Source of the DNA: Stictocephala bisonia
Taxonomy: Eukaryota; Arthropoda; Insecta; Hemiptera; Membracidae
DNA length: 64,000 bases
Direction: 5' to 3'
NCBI GenBank assembly: GCA_035578905.1
Contig: JAQJVL010000320.1
Coordinates: 369,692-433,691 of the forward strand
Positions 36,148 through 47,036 of this stretch are shown here, in pieces (within the stretch, counting starts at the first letter, position 1; each line of letters begins with the position of its first letter). The notes under the pieces are model-generated. The model was not told the DNA's origin and did not search any database. It saw only the letters and a list, made by a program, of their open reading frames with translations. Made by a program: the position numbers and the translations under genes.

Positions 36148-39100
36148 TAAAATACGTACTGTCTACCATGTAGATGCCCGCAGTTTTAGAAATAAATACT
36201 ATGTTGACATTGTAGCACTAAAGGGGTTAACTAATGCGTAATTAGCTAATCAAGCAAATAACTGAAAAATAAAAGAAAAAAACAGTAACCTAAACGAGCT
36301 TATAAACGAGTTAAGTAGTGCCAGTGGCCTTGACTGGGGGGTTTGACATTATTGCAAGATAATGGCGTCACGCAATTTTGAGCGTTTCATATATGTTCCT
36401 TGGATGGATGACCAGCTGAGCGATTCTATCCTTACATGCCTGCCCGGTCAATGATGCTGGCAGCCAATACTGGCCACTCATGAGGTAAGTAGGTGGAAAG
36501 TTACTGGCCACCGGTACTTACTGGTGTAGGCCACAAGCTGCCAGTACTTGCCCCGTCTACAAGCACTTTTACACAAGATTAATTTACCTTCGATCTGTAC
36601 ACCAAACACGACTGCCTTGCTCCGGAGTCCATTCAACATTACACGGAGGAAACATCAGTTTGTATGCTTCTTTGTCTTTTGCATCTTTCTCTGCTTCCTC
36701 TAATTTAAGTTGTATTTTATGATTATATCCTGTAGGTTTTCCATTTTTATCATAGTATCTCCCAACAAGTTTTCCTGGTGTGAACAAAATCATGTATAAA
36801 ATATCATCTAGATTAAATGCATTGAGCAATTTGTGAAGACAAATTTATTTATAATTGTTAAATATATAATATTTATATTATTATATGAGGAAAGATAGGA
36901 CATCAACAAACTAACCTAAGAAGACAAGTCAACTAACTCATTTTGGTAGTCAAAAAGTACAGAAACAACACGTTTCACAAATTGCTTCTGTATTTGTTTA
37001 CTACTGCAAGGTCTTAGTTGACTTGTCTTCTTAGGTAAGTTTGCTGATGTCCTATCTCTCCTAATATACTAATTCCTGGACTAGCTAGTGCTTTTTAGCC
37101 TTACCTATATTTGTATTATTCAATTTGATAGCAAATTTTGAAACCCTTGCAATGAAATACTTTTATTTTTACTCAAGCAATTAGAATAACTTCAAACCTG
37201 AATCCGCAGGCCTCAAAGAGGACACTTTGCACCTGTAAAAATTATGACTATTGAGTACATTTTTAACCTTCTTTCAAATACCATAACTCTGTAGGGAATG
37301 TATTAGCGAAATAAAAATGCTCTTCTCCTGCAACCAAAACCAAGACAAATTTCAAACCAAGCTGAATAATAATACAAGATAAAGTAATTGGAGTATTTTA
37401 AACACCCGTCATCGTAGCCTTGCCCTCAAAATAGTGTATGTGAAATGGATCACATAGGCCTATTCCAAATAAAAAAAGAATAAAAACTAAAAACTCAGAG
37501 AAAAAAAAAAATCACATCCACTATCCAATTTCACTATCTAATTCTTTGTGATCTGATTGTGTCTCTTTCTATAGTGTTATAGTCTACTACTTCTATAGTC
37601 TACCAAGTTTATCAGGTAAACTGCTTTCCTTTCATTAATACTGAAATCCTAGGCCAAATTTAACCTGAAACCAAAAACTGAGAAATTGTACGCTAGAGAA
37701 ACTATGAAAAAGAAAAATATTTTTAAAGGAAATACATCAGCATCAAGAGTAGACCAAAGACCTCTAACCCAGGAACTGGCATGCCTTTTTCCCTTAAATG
37801 GCAGGCTGTTTTTGCAGGTTGCATAAGGGTATTATTTTTTCTAATTTTTTAAAATAAAGATTTCATCAAATATTATGGTGTTATATATTGTTTCTTTTCT
37901 TTTTTTCAGCAAATTACATGCAATAACATTGTAAAAGAAGTATTTAAAAATTGTTACCTATACATTTCTTTTACTGATATAAGTATGTATAAGTTTGTGT
38001 TCACATACTAAAAAATGTATGGGACCATACATTACAAATAATGTTCCCTAATGAAAATAAACAAAGGAACATTTTGAAGAAAATTTAGTCTAGTTTTAAA
38101 AAATATACGGGTCTATAGGAATTTTATATATATATATATATATTATGTTTCCTAAACGTCAACACAAAACCTACTGTCGACAGTAAGTGATACTAAATGT
38201 AAACAGCTGATTGAAATCAGCTATGACAAAAACAAACATATGATTAGGTAAACCAAAGGCATGCAACATAATAAATACATTATATGTTTCTTTCCATCGC
38301 TATCATGATTATATAAAAAATCACCAACAATAGTACTATAATAAGTATACCAAATGCTTTCGTGTTATCGGCAAATCATTCGTGTACTTCAATTTGGTGT
38401 CATCGCCGTCGTTTCAAAATTGATGACTGCCAATTCCTGGGTTAAAAAAGTGAGAAGGGTTTATATGTATTTCATTTATAAGACACATTAAGTTGTTAAA
38501 ATACATAGTTATTATCAGTTGAGACTCTCAGAGAGCTTTTTTGAGAAGAAAGGAATATGAAAGACTCTCCAAAAATGGTTTTCTATAAAGTATCATTTGT
38601 ACTCGCTAAAGTAGTCAGGAATGAAAAAAGAGAATATGACTCCACTTAAAAAAAGTTATTAACCTGTTGACGAGTATGCTAAAGTTATAGTAAATGAGTG
38701 AGCACGGCATATGCCGTTTGGTCCCATATGAGTAACCACGGCATTTGCCGTTTTTTACCATTACCGTGAACAAACTTTATTTATGGCATTGTATACTATC
38801 TAGTGGTGTCTTTTTGTACTATTTCGGTTGTTCTAATATTGATTTTGTACAAAGCCGTTTAGTGGCGGTCTCTTACGTCATTTACCTTAACTTCGTTTTA
38901 CCGCGCTTTTCTCTTTACCGCGCTTTCCACTCGTAGGTTGTAGGTTACATGCAGTCACTTCACATTAGTTTGCGCTCTTGTATCTTATAACGATTATTTA
39001 TGTAAATATTGTTTTTAGTGTGTATAAGTGTGTGTAAATACTACATACAATGGAGTTTTTTGAAAAAAGTGATGACATTAGAGGTGAACTGGGTAGGGAC

Positions 39101-42100
39101 ATTAGTGAGGGCGATGTCTTAGGTTCTGATGAAGAACTAATGAACAGTGACGACGAAAATGATTTACAGAATGTTTTTGAAGAGAACAACGTACTTTCTG
39201 CTTCTGCTGTAAGTACACCTAGCGTCAATGACGATAGTATTAGCTCTGACACACTTCCCAATGACCCATTACAAAATGCCAATAATCCGCAATGTCCTAT
39301 TTGAAATGGGAACATAATGGTGACTATCATCCTCGCAATTTACCATTTGACTCTTCAAAATCAGGCATTGTTATTTTAGATGAGATCGTGGGAAATGAGT
39401 GGATGGAAGTGGATGCTTTTTATGAGTTTATAGATTATGATTTTGTACAACACATTGCTACAGAAACAAATAAATATTACAAACAATGTTCTATTGATGT
39501 CTGGACCCAATATTCAAAACTTAATAATTGGGTTGACACTAATGCTGATTAGATGTTTTGTTTTCTCGAACCTCCCTCCTTATGCCTCATTTGAAAAAAA
39601 ATTCTCTAAAACAGTATTGGACTACTGATCCACTTTTAGAAACACCTATATTTTCTAAGATATTTTCCCAAGACAGATATCTAAACCTAAGAAGAATGCT
39701 TTATTTTGATGACAACACGCTTATTACAGGCAATGATAGGCTATACAAGATTCGTACTGTTATTGAAACATTGAGAAAGAATTTTTTTTCTGCTTTGATT
39801 CCTTTCCAAAATTTAGTAATAGATGAAAGTCTGATGTTGTGGAAGGGCCGTTTATCTTTCAAACAGTACCTTCCAAACAAAGGGAAACGATTTGGAATAA
39901 AGTCATTTGTACTGAGTGACTGTCAAACTGGAATGGTATTTGATTTTATAGTATACACAGGGAAAGGCACGAATGTTGATATTAATCAAAGTAGTGAGAC
40001 TGGCCTTTCATCAAAGGTAATTAGGACACTAATGCAGCCACACCTTGATAAATATCACACACTATAATATATGGACAATTGGTACTCCAGTCGGGAATTA
40101 TTTTCTTGGCTGTATGATAGAGATACAGGAGCATGTGGAACTGTAAATGCCACAAGAAAAAATCTCCCTTGTCCCCCCAAAAAAATTAAAAAAGGCGATG
40201 TTGTAGCCAGACACAATGATAAAATGCTTGTGGTAAGGTGGTGTGATAAGAGGCCTGTCACAATGTTGTCTACTGTTGACAATAGTGAAATGACTACAGT
40301 GAACACTAGATCATATGAAAATAAGATAAAACCTAAGTGTGTAACAAATTACAATTCACAAATGGGAGGGGTTGATAAATCAGATATGATGATGTCCTTC
40401 AATGATTCAACCAGAAAAACAATAAAATGGTACACAAAATTATTTTTTCATTTACTAGACATTTGTGTGTTGAACACTTTTTTTATGTACAAGGAATATC
40501 AAAAGAAAAAAAACCCTAATCTAAAAGTCCATATAATGGAATTAAGACTCAACCTAATTCGACAACTCTTGGAGAATCACTTTAGAGAGAAAAATAATGG
40601 GAGGAATGTCGCCCTACCAATTGGCAGCGGAACTAAAGACCCGTTACGCCTGCAAGGCCGCCATTTTATGAGGCCTCTCCCCCCAAGCGAATCAAAGAGG
40701 CGGAGACTTCTGCGGCAATGCTACGTGTGCAAACACACTTCACGATCGGAACAAAAAAGAAAAGAGACAAGTTATGAGTGTTCAACTTGTTAAGTTGCCC
40801 TTTGCATCCACCCCTGCTTTGAACAGTATCATACTTTAAAAAAGTTTTAAAATGTAATTAAAAATTTTTGACATCTGTAACATGTTTTTTTTATAATTTC
40901 TAATGTAATAAATAAGTATAAAATTATTTGAACAATTTTTTTTCCCTATTCCCTAAGAGTAAATTACCGGCCAAACGTATACTCCTAAACAGTTGGCATT
41001 AGGGCACGGCAAATGCCGGCGCACTCGTCAACAGGTTAATGGACAAGCATTTAATTTTTCAAAACATTTTTAAGCGGAGCATCAGATCAAAGTTTTAAAC
41101 AGAATCATTTGAATATTTTCATCATAAACTGAATATAAGGGAAAAAAACATTTTAAGCATTGTAGGCAGTCTAAAGTAAATGTAACAACAAGCTTTCGAC
41201 TTTCACCTGAATGCGAGCTGTCCCATCAGAAACAATGTATCGATAGGAGGGTGAGTGGGTTCTTCAGAAACAATGTATTGACAGGAGGGTGGGTGGGTTC
41301 GTCAGAAACTATATATCGATGGGAGGGTGGGTGGGTTCGTCAGAAACCATATATCGATTGGAGGGTTAGGTGGGTCTATCAGAATCCATATATCGACATG
41401 AGGTTGGGTGATTCTATTCCACTTATATGTATGGGCGGATAGGTGGGTTCTCGTGAGCATTCTGAGTCCAATTAATTTTAGGTTGTATCCTGTAGTCCGA
41501 CTGAGGAAAACTTGGTATTGCTCCATCAGGCTTTTTAAAGAGACCCCGATAGATATGTAATAAATACATAGACACTATATATATTATGTCTATATATTGT
41601 GAATATATATTTATTCACGATTTACTATTTTAAAACTGAATAAATGCTATTCCATACATATTATAATTGTAAACATTTAATTGAGCAATTTGATTAAAAA
41701 CACAAGATGCACTTATTAACATTAACAAATGGAGTTTGTACAGCTAAAACCTCAAAGTTAAATGTTTTTAAATACTCACCTAAGTATTTGTATTCTTTAT
41801 GATAAAACTTTAACCAATCATTCAGGCTCTGAAGCTCTCGAACACTTAAATCCTCCACTGCATCTGTAAGTCCACTATCTGTAAAATCACCAGTCACAAA
41901 AGCACGACTCCCATCCCGACCTATAACAATTGTTTATGTTTTTTTTCAACATGGCTGATTTAAAACAATGTTATTGAAAAAACTAAAATTCAATAGTCTG
42001 ATTTTTAAAACTCAATACTACGCTTCTAAATGTTTTGTTATTTAAAATGGAAAACTGATAATACCAATAAAAAAAAAAAAAAAAATGTTAGGGATGATTT

Positions 42101-44639
42101 ATCATGAGTAGAACATTAAATGGTAAATATATAGTACAGGGGCTTTGTTAATCTTTTAGCTGAAATTTTTTTCCTAATAGATTAATAACTAAGAAAAAAG
42201 AATATGATCGGGTTTTTCAGCAGAAAAGTTGGAAAAATGAGGAAAAACGGAAAAATATTTTTTTGTAGTGTTGTAAGTACTCAAATTGTGCAGAATTTTG
42301 TCCTGATATTTTATATATTAAATTTACTAATAATTATTTACGACATAATACATTTCAGATGCTAATCTTAGGAAAATGTTGTTATATCTAGCCATCTGGC
42401 TGATTCATTCTTTTAGTAGCACAAAAATTCATTGCCAACTTTGATCTTTCATTGTGGGCCCCGATTTCTGATTCTGATTCCAAACAACATTTTTGAATGC
42501 AGTTCTGTTGTATTTAGGTTTTATCTTCACTGTAAGAAAACAAACCTTTATTTATCATTGTCATTAAAAACCTTCCCTTCTTCAGGTTTGCATTATGAAT
42601 GTAGGCTATAACTTCATAACACTGACCTGCTTAATTTTTGATTTTGCTTTATTATGTAGTGATTTTAAAAATAAATGACCATTTATCAGATCTCTTTTGT
42701 CAAATTTACGTTACACATTCAAAAGCTATTTAGACAAAACACAAATTAAATAAACTTTACTATCATAAAAGTAATCCAAACACACTTAAAAGGGTCGATT
42801 TATAGTTAAAGTAAATGTATTTTATATTAATTTTCCTTTATTTGGGACTAGAAAAATTAATCAGAAAGATAATAATGGTAATATTTAAATGGATAGTTTC
42901 AAATTGAAAATATAATCTTACTAAAATGAAATATATATAACTTACTGAAAAAAATTCTCTACAGAATAGAAAGGCTTCTCCAGCATTTTTTGAAGAAGAG
43001 ACTTTTGTCAAACCTTAGGGTTAAACGTGGTTATATACGTTCAGTGACATTACCTGATGGCTCTTCAGTTTCCTTAACCTGATGAATTTTATTATAGCTA
43101 ATTCCTTGCATCTTGTATCATGCGTATGAGTATCACTAATGACCTTTATTAAATTTAGATTTTAGAATTTAGAATAGAATTTGTGTACTTACTGATAAAA
43201 AAATTATTACTATTGATGACTATAGAAATTATAGCTATACCATTTGAAACAGCATCCTACACTAATATAACCATTCATATTCACTGTGACCAACTAAAAG
43301 CTGAGTCAAACATTAATTTTACACAAATATATAAAAATTTTTAGTTTTCTTGGACTTTTGTTCTTATATAGACATAGTATTTTTCAGGATAGACTCCCCT
43401 ATGTTTACTTATATTTTTATTTTAGTAAACAATCAATATATTTTTTTATAAAAAGGATATTTATTAGAAATAATTTTATACTCATCTGTTGAAACTGCAG
43501 TGGTTTGTGATCAAACTAGTATATGATTCATGATGGTTTATTGAATGTTAGTAATCATAACAAATCATTTTTTATTTTTTCTAAAAAACTCAAAAATCCA
43601 TCGGTTAAGGATTTCTAAACTACCAGCCAGAGTTAGGGCTAATGATTTAATTTCTTTCCCCGTAATATATGTTACAATGATTTCTTTATTCGGTAATAAA
43701 TATGTTTTATATAAGTGTCACAATGTTTATTTAATGTATATATTTCATAAACTGTGTTTAATTTACATGAACAGTGATATATTACGTCTGGTGCCACATA
43801 CTGAATTCTCAGGCTTGTATATACATGTATAGTACTACAAAATGTGACCACTTTGAAGATACATATACATAAAATAATATCTGTTATATTTAGTAAAACC
43901 TATGTGTTTTAAAATAAAAATAAACTTGTAGCAGATTACACCTTTCAATTTTGATGTATTTTGTTTCCAATTTTCCCTGAGTTAATAAAAGTGAACAAAA
44001 ATAATGGCATTGATAACCAATTATACTCCCAAAACTTTTACTTTCAAATTTTTATATATTTGTGTACAATTAATGTTTGACTAAGCTTTTAGTTGGTCAC
44101 AGTACACGATTTTGATTAACTAAAGAGTGTTTTTGATTAATTAAAAAGCATACATACCTGATATTCAGTTTGTAATTATTTAATAAATTTATTTATAGTG
44201 CAATGTTTTTACCTGTAAAAACATTATAAGTTTCACCAGGACCATAGTACTTTGCAGCTGTAGATACATCGAAAATATGTCCTAATATAGCTAAATATAA
44301 TGTATTTCCATCTTGTCCATTAAACCTTTTCAACTCTTCTTCTGTAAAAATAATTTCTTGCAGATTTTCATTTTTCAATTTTGAATCATCGTTAGAATCA
44401 AATAAATACGTAAATATCCCAGAAGATAAAATATTACTAACAAATTCAAATTGCACAGGTATAACCTCAGTCATGTAACCAAAACTACCAAGAACATCTC
44501 GTAATATTATTATCATTGGAATCAGAGAAACAGCGAAAGTAAACAATGCATATTTGAAAATCATGGCTGATTCAGTAAAATTTCTATTTATTAGTACGCA
44601 ACGCAGGGCTCTCACAAACTGTTTAAAAAATTGAGACAT
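28429..44639 (-). CDS. CYB5D2: Neuferricin (cytochrome b5 domain-containing protein 2), four coding exons
   Basis: Join of complement(44213-44639, 41780-41920, 36588-36774, 28429-28636) gives 320 residues with all GT-AG junctions in phase. Neuferricins are haem-binding MAPR-family proteins of the cytochrome b5 fold, membrane-anchored or secretory. Residues ~27-46 form a hydrophobic anchor; the b5-like domain begins near residue 97 (FTEEELKRFNGQDG, LYLAILGHIFDVS, KYYGPGETYNVFTGRDG, SRAFVTGDFTDSGL). The family-specific C-terminus follows (VEWTPEQGSRVWCTDR, DWIGVPRKLYEPGAD, ECHP-like DCHPKSISC). The start is ATG 44637-44639, with an in-frame stop just upstream. The N-terminal extension is longer than in vertebrates. 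The three introns are loaded with transposons, but every exon is intact. Confidence 0.93.
28637..29819. other. Neuferricin intron 3, left part
   Basis: AT-rich intronic DNA with no recognised repeat until the Penelope-like element begins near 29820. Confidence 0.5.
29820..30534 (+). pseudogene. Penelope-like element, 5' part: RT end and GIY-YIG domain
   Basis: The frame shows the end of the reverse transcriptase (FSYRIFRKPTQTN, VHPPSHKTASIRSMLYRAYS, LSVADRKQEINLIKSIA) and then the GIY-YIG endonuclease (NSGIYRINCNDCNMFYIGQT, with the C-x2-C insert typical of Penelope). Penelope-like elements copy RNA into DNA using this fused nuclease. The copy is 5'-truncated near 29820 and has a frame disruption around 29890. 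The coding sequence breaks exactly at 30534, where a hAT element is inserted, and resumes at 35265. Confidence 0.9.
30527..30534. repeat. Left 8-bp target-site duplication of hAT
   Basis: GGTCGTAT here and again at 35257-35264. Eight base pairs is the standard hAT duplication length. Confidence 0.95.
31145..32030. other. Intron of the hAT transposase gene
   Basis: Donor GTAGCT, acceptor with a T7 tract and CAG, phase 2. AT-rich apart from the SINE at 31565-31690. Confidence 0.7.
31565..31690 (+). repeat. tRNA-derived SINE in the hAT intron
   Basis: TGGCGCAGTGG (A box, 31572-31582) and GAGGTTTCAATTCTC (B box, about 31612-31626) lie about 32 bp apart. A body with GCTTTTTGCTCAAAAG and an A/T-rich tail follows. 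No convincing acceptor stem is seen. The SINE is younger than this hAT family's intron, or has been carried along with it. Confidence 0.6.
34640..35256. other. 3' untranslated part of the hAT element
   Basis: It begins with a short duplicated motif (CTACAACATTGTAGA, 34690-34735). Then comes AT-rich DNA, a nested hAT-like terminus with AGCTCAAGGTGCTTGAGC at about 34927, G/C runs including GGGGGTGGACCCCCGG, and the terminal repeat. Confidence 0.6.
35257..35645 (+). mobile_element. Penelope-like element, 3' part and terminal region
   Basis: After the duplicated GGTCGTAT, the Penelope frame continues as MNAWEELFIFKEKCKDRDKL, then MNEQVNFDSEIVFNN and a stop at about 35410. A 3' UTR follows and ends with TTTTGTGAATCCCTCTGG to GTTTACTTGTACTG (35519-35641). 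The last ~123 bp are the unit found as the two arms of the palindrome at 22095-22351, so that unit is a Penelope terminal segment. Confidence 0.9.
35646..36002. other. Neuferricin intron 3, right part
   Basis: AT-rich intronic DNA; nothing recognised before the TA microsatellite. Confidence 0.4.
36010..36152. repeat. (TA)n / TATATACA microsatellite
   Basis: Long alternating TA tract with occasional C or A interruptions, able to form cruciform or slipped structures. The ORFs over it (YIYIYI repeats) are artefacts. Confidence 0.9.
36588..36774 (-). CDS. CYB5D2: Neuferricin exon 3
   Basis: The acceptor is CACACCAG|GA and the donor AG|GTAAAT. It encodes KLVGRYYDKNGKPTGYNHK, a Lys/Glu-rich helix (LEEAEKDAKDKEAYK) and MFPPCNVEWTPEQGSRVWC, the linker and start of the family's C-terminal domain. 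Confidence 0.93.
36881..37069. repeat. Small inverted repeat (~57-bp arms)
   Basis: The left arm holds GATAGGACATCA, AACCTAAGAAGACAAGTC and AACTAA; the right arm is its inverse with about 10% mismatch; the spacer is about 75 bp. It could be a small MITE, but no target duplication is obvious. It lies in neuferricin intron 2. Confidence 0.75.
37070..38658. other. Neuferricin intron 2, left part
   Basis: AT-rich intronic DNA with a short TA tract near 38130. No other feature could be supported. Confidence 0.4.
38663..41035 (+). mobile_element. piggyBac-type DNA transposon (2373 bp)
   Basis: TTAA duplications at 38659-38662 and 41036-41039 flank 13-bp inverted ends CCTGTTGACGAGT (38663-38675 and 41023-41035). 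TTAA targeting is the piggyBac signature. Palindromic subterminal motifs follow: CACGGCATATGCCGT at 38703, CACGGCATTTGCCGT at 38737, and GCACGGCAAATGCCGG near the right end (about 41004). It carries a single broken transposase gene and is inserted in neuferricin intron 2, antisense to the host gene. Confidence 0.95.
39050..40793 (+). pseudogene. piggyBac transposase, broken
   Basis: ATG 39050 opens an acidic N-terminus (GDVLGSDEELMNSDDEN) common in PGBD-like proteins. The core has NLVIDESLMLWKGRLSFKQY (first Asp), YMDNWYSSRELFSW (second Asp) and YNSQMGGVDKSDMM (third Asp); all three DDD positions are kept. The C-terminal cysteine-rich zinc domain starts CYVCKHTSRSEQKR and YECSTC but is cut by TAA at 40791, with ALCIHPCFEQYH still visible beyond. 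Frame changes occur near 39300 and 39555, and a stop sits at 40065-40067 just before MDNWYSS. Normal full length would be about 600 residues. Inactive copy. Confidence 0.92.
41226..41455. repeat. Minisatellite, 38-bp unit, six degenerate copies
   Basis: GGAGGGTG starts recur at 41246, 41284, 41322 and 41360, a 38-bp period; the unit continues GGTGGGTTCGTCAGAAAC and TATATATCGAT. Bases 41321-41335 (GGGAGGGTGGGTGGG) form a canonical G-quadruplex motif. It resembles the arrays at 22-23 kb and 61.3-61.8 kb in layout. Confidence 0.85.
41780..41920 (-). CDS. CYB5D2: Neuferricin exon 2
   Basis: The acceptor is TTATAG|GT and the donor G|GTGAGT. It encodes RDGSRAFVTGDFTDSGLTDA, VEDLSVRELQSLNDWLKFYH and KEYKYL, the second half of the b5-like fold; GRDGSRAFVTGDF is the most conserved family block. 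Confidence 0.94.
41921..43282. other. Neuferricin intron 1, left part
   Basis: AT-rich intronic DNA with a poly-A run near 42070. No repeat boundary seen until the MITE at 43283. Confidence 0.45.
43283..44103. mobile_element. MITE-like element with ~60-bp terminal inverted repeats
   Basis: ACTGTGACCAACTAAAAGCT, then AGTCAAACATTAATT and ACACAAATATATAAAAATTT at 43283-43345, is matched by its inverse at about 44045-44103 with few mismatches. The 821-bp span has no transposase. No clear target duplication was found, so the superfamily is open. It lies in neuferricin intron 1, close to exon 1. Confidence 0.75.
44213..44639 (-). CDS. CYB5D2: Neuferricin exon 1
   Basis: Starts at ATG 44637-44639 (MSQFFKQFVRALRC), with TAA in frame 12 nt upstream; the donor is G|GTAAAA. 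It encodes the hydrophobic segment KYALFTFAVSLIPMIIIL (signal-anchor), a polar linker and the first half of the b5-like domain to YNVFTG. A later in-frame Met (residue 26) is an alternative start that would keep the anchor. Confidence 0.92.
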
Positions 44640-44939
44640 AAACAAAATACAAGATTATGACAACTTGAAACAGACACTACAAAACAAACAGACATACAAG
44701 TGAAATTGAGGTAAAAATCCAAAAACACTGTTGCCAAAGTGGGGTCCGTTTATCTCTTTTACCCAAAAAGGCTAATTAATTCCCCGAGGTAAAATAAAAT
44801 CTTATGGAAATTACCAGTTGAACTATGCACTATAAGAGCAGAGACAGAGCATTTGCCTCTGAACATGTATATACTGCAATATGTATATATACAGACACAT
44901 ACTGTGCCCACCATATTTCCCCTTAAAGTAAACTTCTTA

Positions 44940-45158
44940 CTAAACGTTCTCGTACATATTCATTTGATTTAAATCAAATTCAGGACAAATAAACTGTGGA
45001 CCCAATAATGCTTCATCAATACTTTTTGAAACAAAAAAATCTTTGCAAAAAAATAGTCCACCATTAGTGTTTGGCGTAGTGGGACCGACTCCAGCCCATC
45101 TTTCTTCAACAATTTGGTTTGTCAACTTTTTATATGATGATCCACATAGTTTGAGATG
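44940..45158 (-). CDS. Last coding exon of an unrecognised gene
   Basis: Acceptor TTCACTTTCTAG followed by 73 codons: HLKLCGSSYKKLTNQIVEER, WAGVGPTTPNTNGG, LFFCKDFFVSKSIDEALLGP and QFICPEFDLNQMNMYENV, then TAG at 44940-44942. Composition looks like a conserved protein (WAGVGP, CPEFD, several Cys), unlike transposon decay. I do not recognise the family. Upstream exons would lie beyond 45158 on the minus strand, past a LINE insertion. The stop is 300 bp upstream of the neuferricin ATG on the same strand. A chance open frame behind a chance acceptor cannot be excluded. Confidence 0.5.
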   Translation of the reverse strand, partial: HLKLCGSSYKKLTNQIVEERWAGVGPTTPNTNGGLFFCKDFFVSKSIDEALLGPQFICPEFDLNQMNMYENV

Positions 45159-45299
45159 CTAGAAAGTGAAATATAGATATCAATAAAACGAATGAAAAAA
45201 GATATGATAACAGGAGGTGATGAAATACCAAAAAGCTACTGAAGGCAATGCAAGGGATGGTAGTGAGTGAAATGTGATCTAAATAATGTCTTTTTAGAT

Positions 45300-46970
45300 T
45301 TATCATATATTGTATTGACTTTCACAGTCTCGACATGAGCAATGTGAATGAGGCTTGCGTCATCTCTACAGTACTATTAGCTACTGTGCTTTTCCTAACT
45401 CTCATGTGAAACGAATTGAATCAACGCCTTTTCCTGTATGGTTTTCAAGGGAACTGAAACATTTGATCATTCAGAAAAAGATTATAAAAAAAAAAAATAC
45501 AAGAGTACTTTGTACATATCTGACTAAAACAGATTTTCTGCTGTTGGAGCCAGTTGTAAGAGTTTTGTCAGGGTTTGTTTTAATCGATATTACAATCATG
45601 TCCAAGTGATCCTTCCGAGCAATTTCATGGCTTTCTTGAGATATCTAAAGGACAATACTAAAAGTATCAACACTCCCTCTGACTATCAATGGACGGTATA
45701 AAACATCAGACAATGTGTCTATTGCTGGACTGTTTGCCAACCTTTTCTTGTCAGTCTACAACAACCACGACGATAATTTACCTGAAGTTTTATCATCCTC
45801 ACACCTTAAAATATATGTTTGTTCTATGTCAGTGGTTCACAGAGTTATCTTGCAACTTGTCACATCCAAAGGATGTGATCCCGGCTCTATTCCTCCATCA
45901 GTTGTGAAGTATTGTTGTCCTCTTTTGGAACAACCCTTAACAATCTTTTTTTTGTTTTTCGCAGGTGTCTTTAACATCCCTATCCATAAAAATGGCTCAA
46001 GAAACGATGTTAGGAGTTATCGATCGATAGTTATACTCCCTGTACTCGAACGTTTAGTTTTCTCCAAAATCAATTGAGCTATTGGACGTTATCTTTCTTC
46101 TTCCAGCATGGTTTTATGGTTGGAAGATTGGCTGCCACAAATCTGCTTGTGTTTGAGTTGGATGTAATTGAAGCTTTCAGTAAAATAAACAAATTGACTC
46201 AGTCATACTGGATTTATTCAAGGCATTTGATAAAGTCAGCCATGGACACCTCTTGATGAAGAAGAGGGCTACTGGATTCGATGGCATTTTTCTAAATCGG
46301 TTTTCCAGTTATCTCTCTAAAAGAAAACTGCAGGTACACTACACCTCAGGAGTTTGTACCCATATCTGGATTGCCGCAGAGATCTATCCTGGGCCCAATT
46401 CTTTTCAATATATATGTAAATGACATCACAATTGGTCTCAAATGCAGTCGCCTTATTTTTGCGGACGACCTAAAGCTATACGTCCTCCTTTCAGGATTGT
46501 CTCTTGCTTCAGGACAGTCTCCATGCGATTTTGAGATTGTGTCTTATTAACAAAATATCCCTGCACTTCAAATAACAAAAACACTTGCACTATATTTCAC
46601 AGAATCATCTCACATTTCATTTATGATTATTTATTAAATTATACTACGCTCAAAAGGGTTAATGTGGTGAGAGACCTTGGAGTAATGTTTTCTTCTTCAT
46701 TGACAAGGGATGCTAATGTGCATGCTGTTTGCAACAAAGCCATTCGAAATATTGGGCTGATATGCAGAATGAGGAGCCTTATTTCCAAGAAATGTTTTGA
46801 AGACTAATTGCGATCTGCGTTTTATATTTACAGCATATAGGGTTTCAGCAGTGGAGGGAAAACGTCTCAACATTCCGCTGCCGTACATCACGTTCCGCCA
46901 CAAGAGTGTTTAGTTGTAGGAAACGGCAAAAACAATTAATTGTGTTTACCATGTAATATAAAATTAAAAA
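45300..46970 (+). pseudogene. Decayed CR1/Jockey-type LINE (ORF2)
   Basis: Broken frames in family order: FPVWFSRELKHLIIQKKI (linker after the endonuclease), FNIPIHKNGSRNDVRSYRSI and VILPVLERLVFSKIN (RT start), QHGFMVGRLAATNLL, LDLFKAFDKVSHGHLLMK, then SGLPQRSILGPILFNIYVND and LIFADDLKLYVLL, where the catalytic ADD is kept, and a tail with LRFIFTAYRVSAVEG. Frames shift repeatedly. The tail matches the remnant at 12.6 kb. It lies just upstream of the minus-strand exon at 44940-45158, in its presumed intron. Confidence 0.85.
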
Positions 46971-47036
46971 AGACTTTGATGACATGTTTATTTTTTTTTT
47001 ATTGTTTATATTATTTTGTACTGTTCTTATTATTAA

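Noticed and set aside
35951..36241. YIYIYI-repeat open frames
   Set aside because: Translation of a TA microsatellite.
43545..43832. 95-codon open frame inside the MITE in neuferricin intron 1
   Set aside because: No transposase motif, AT-rich composition and an alternative start codon; likely chance.
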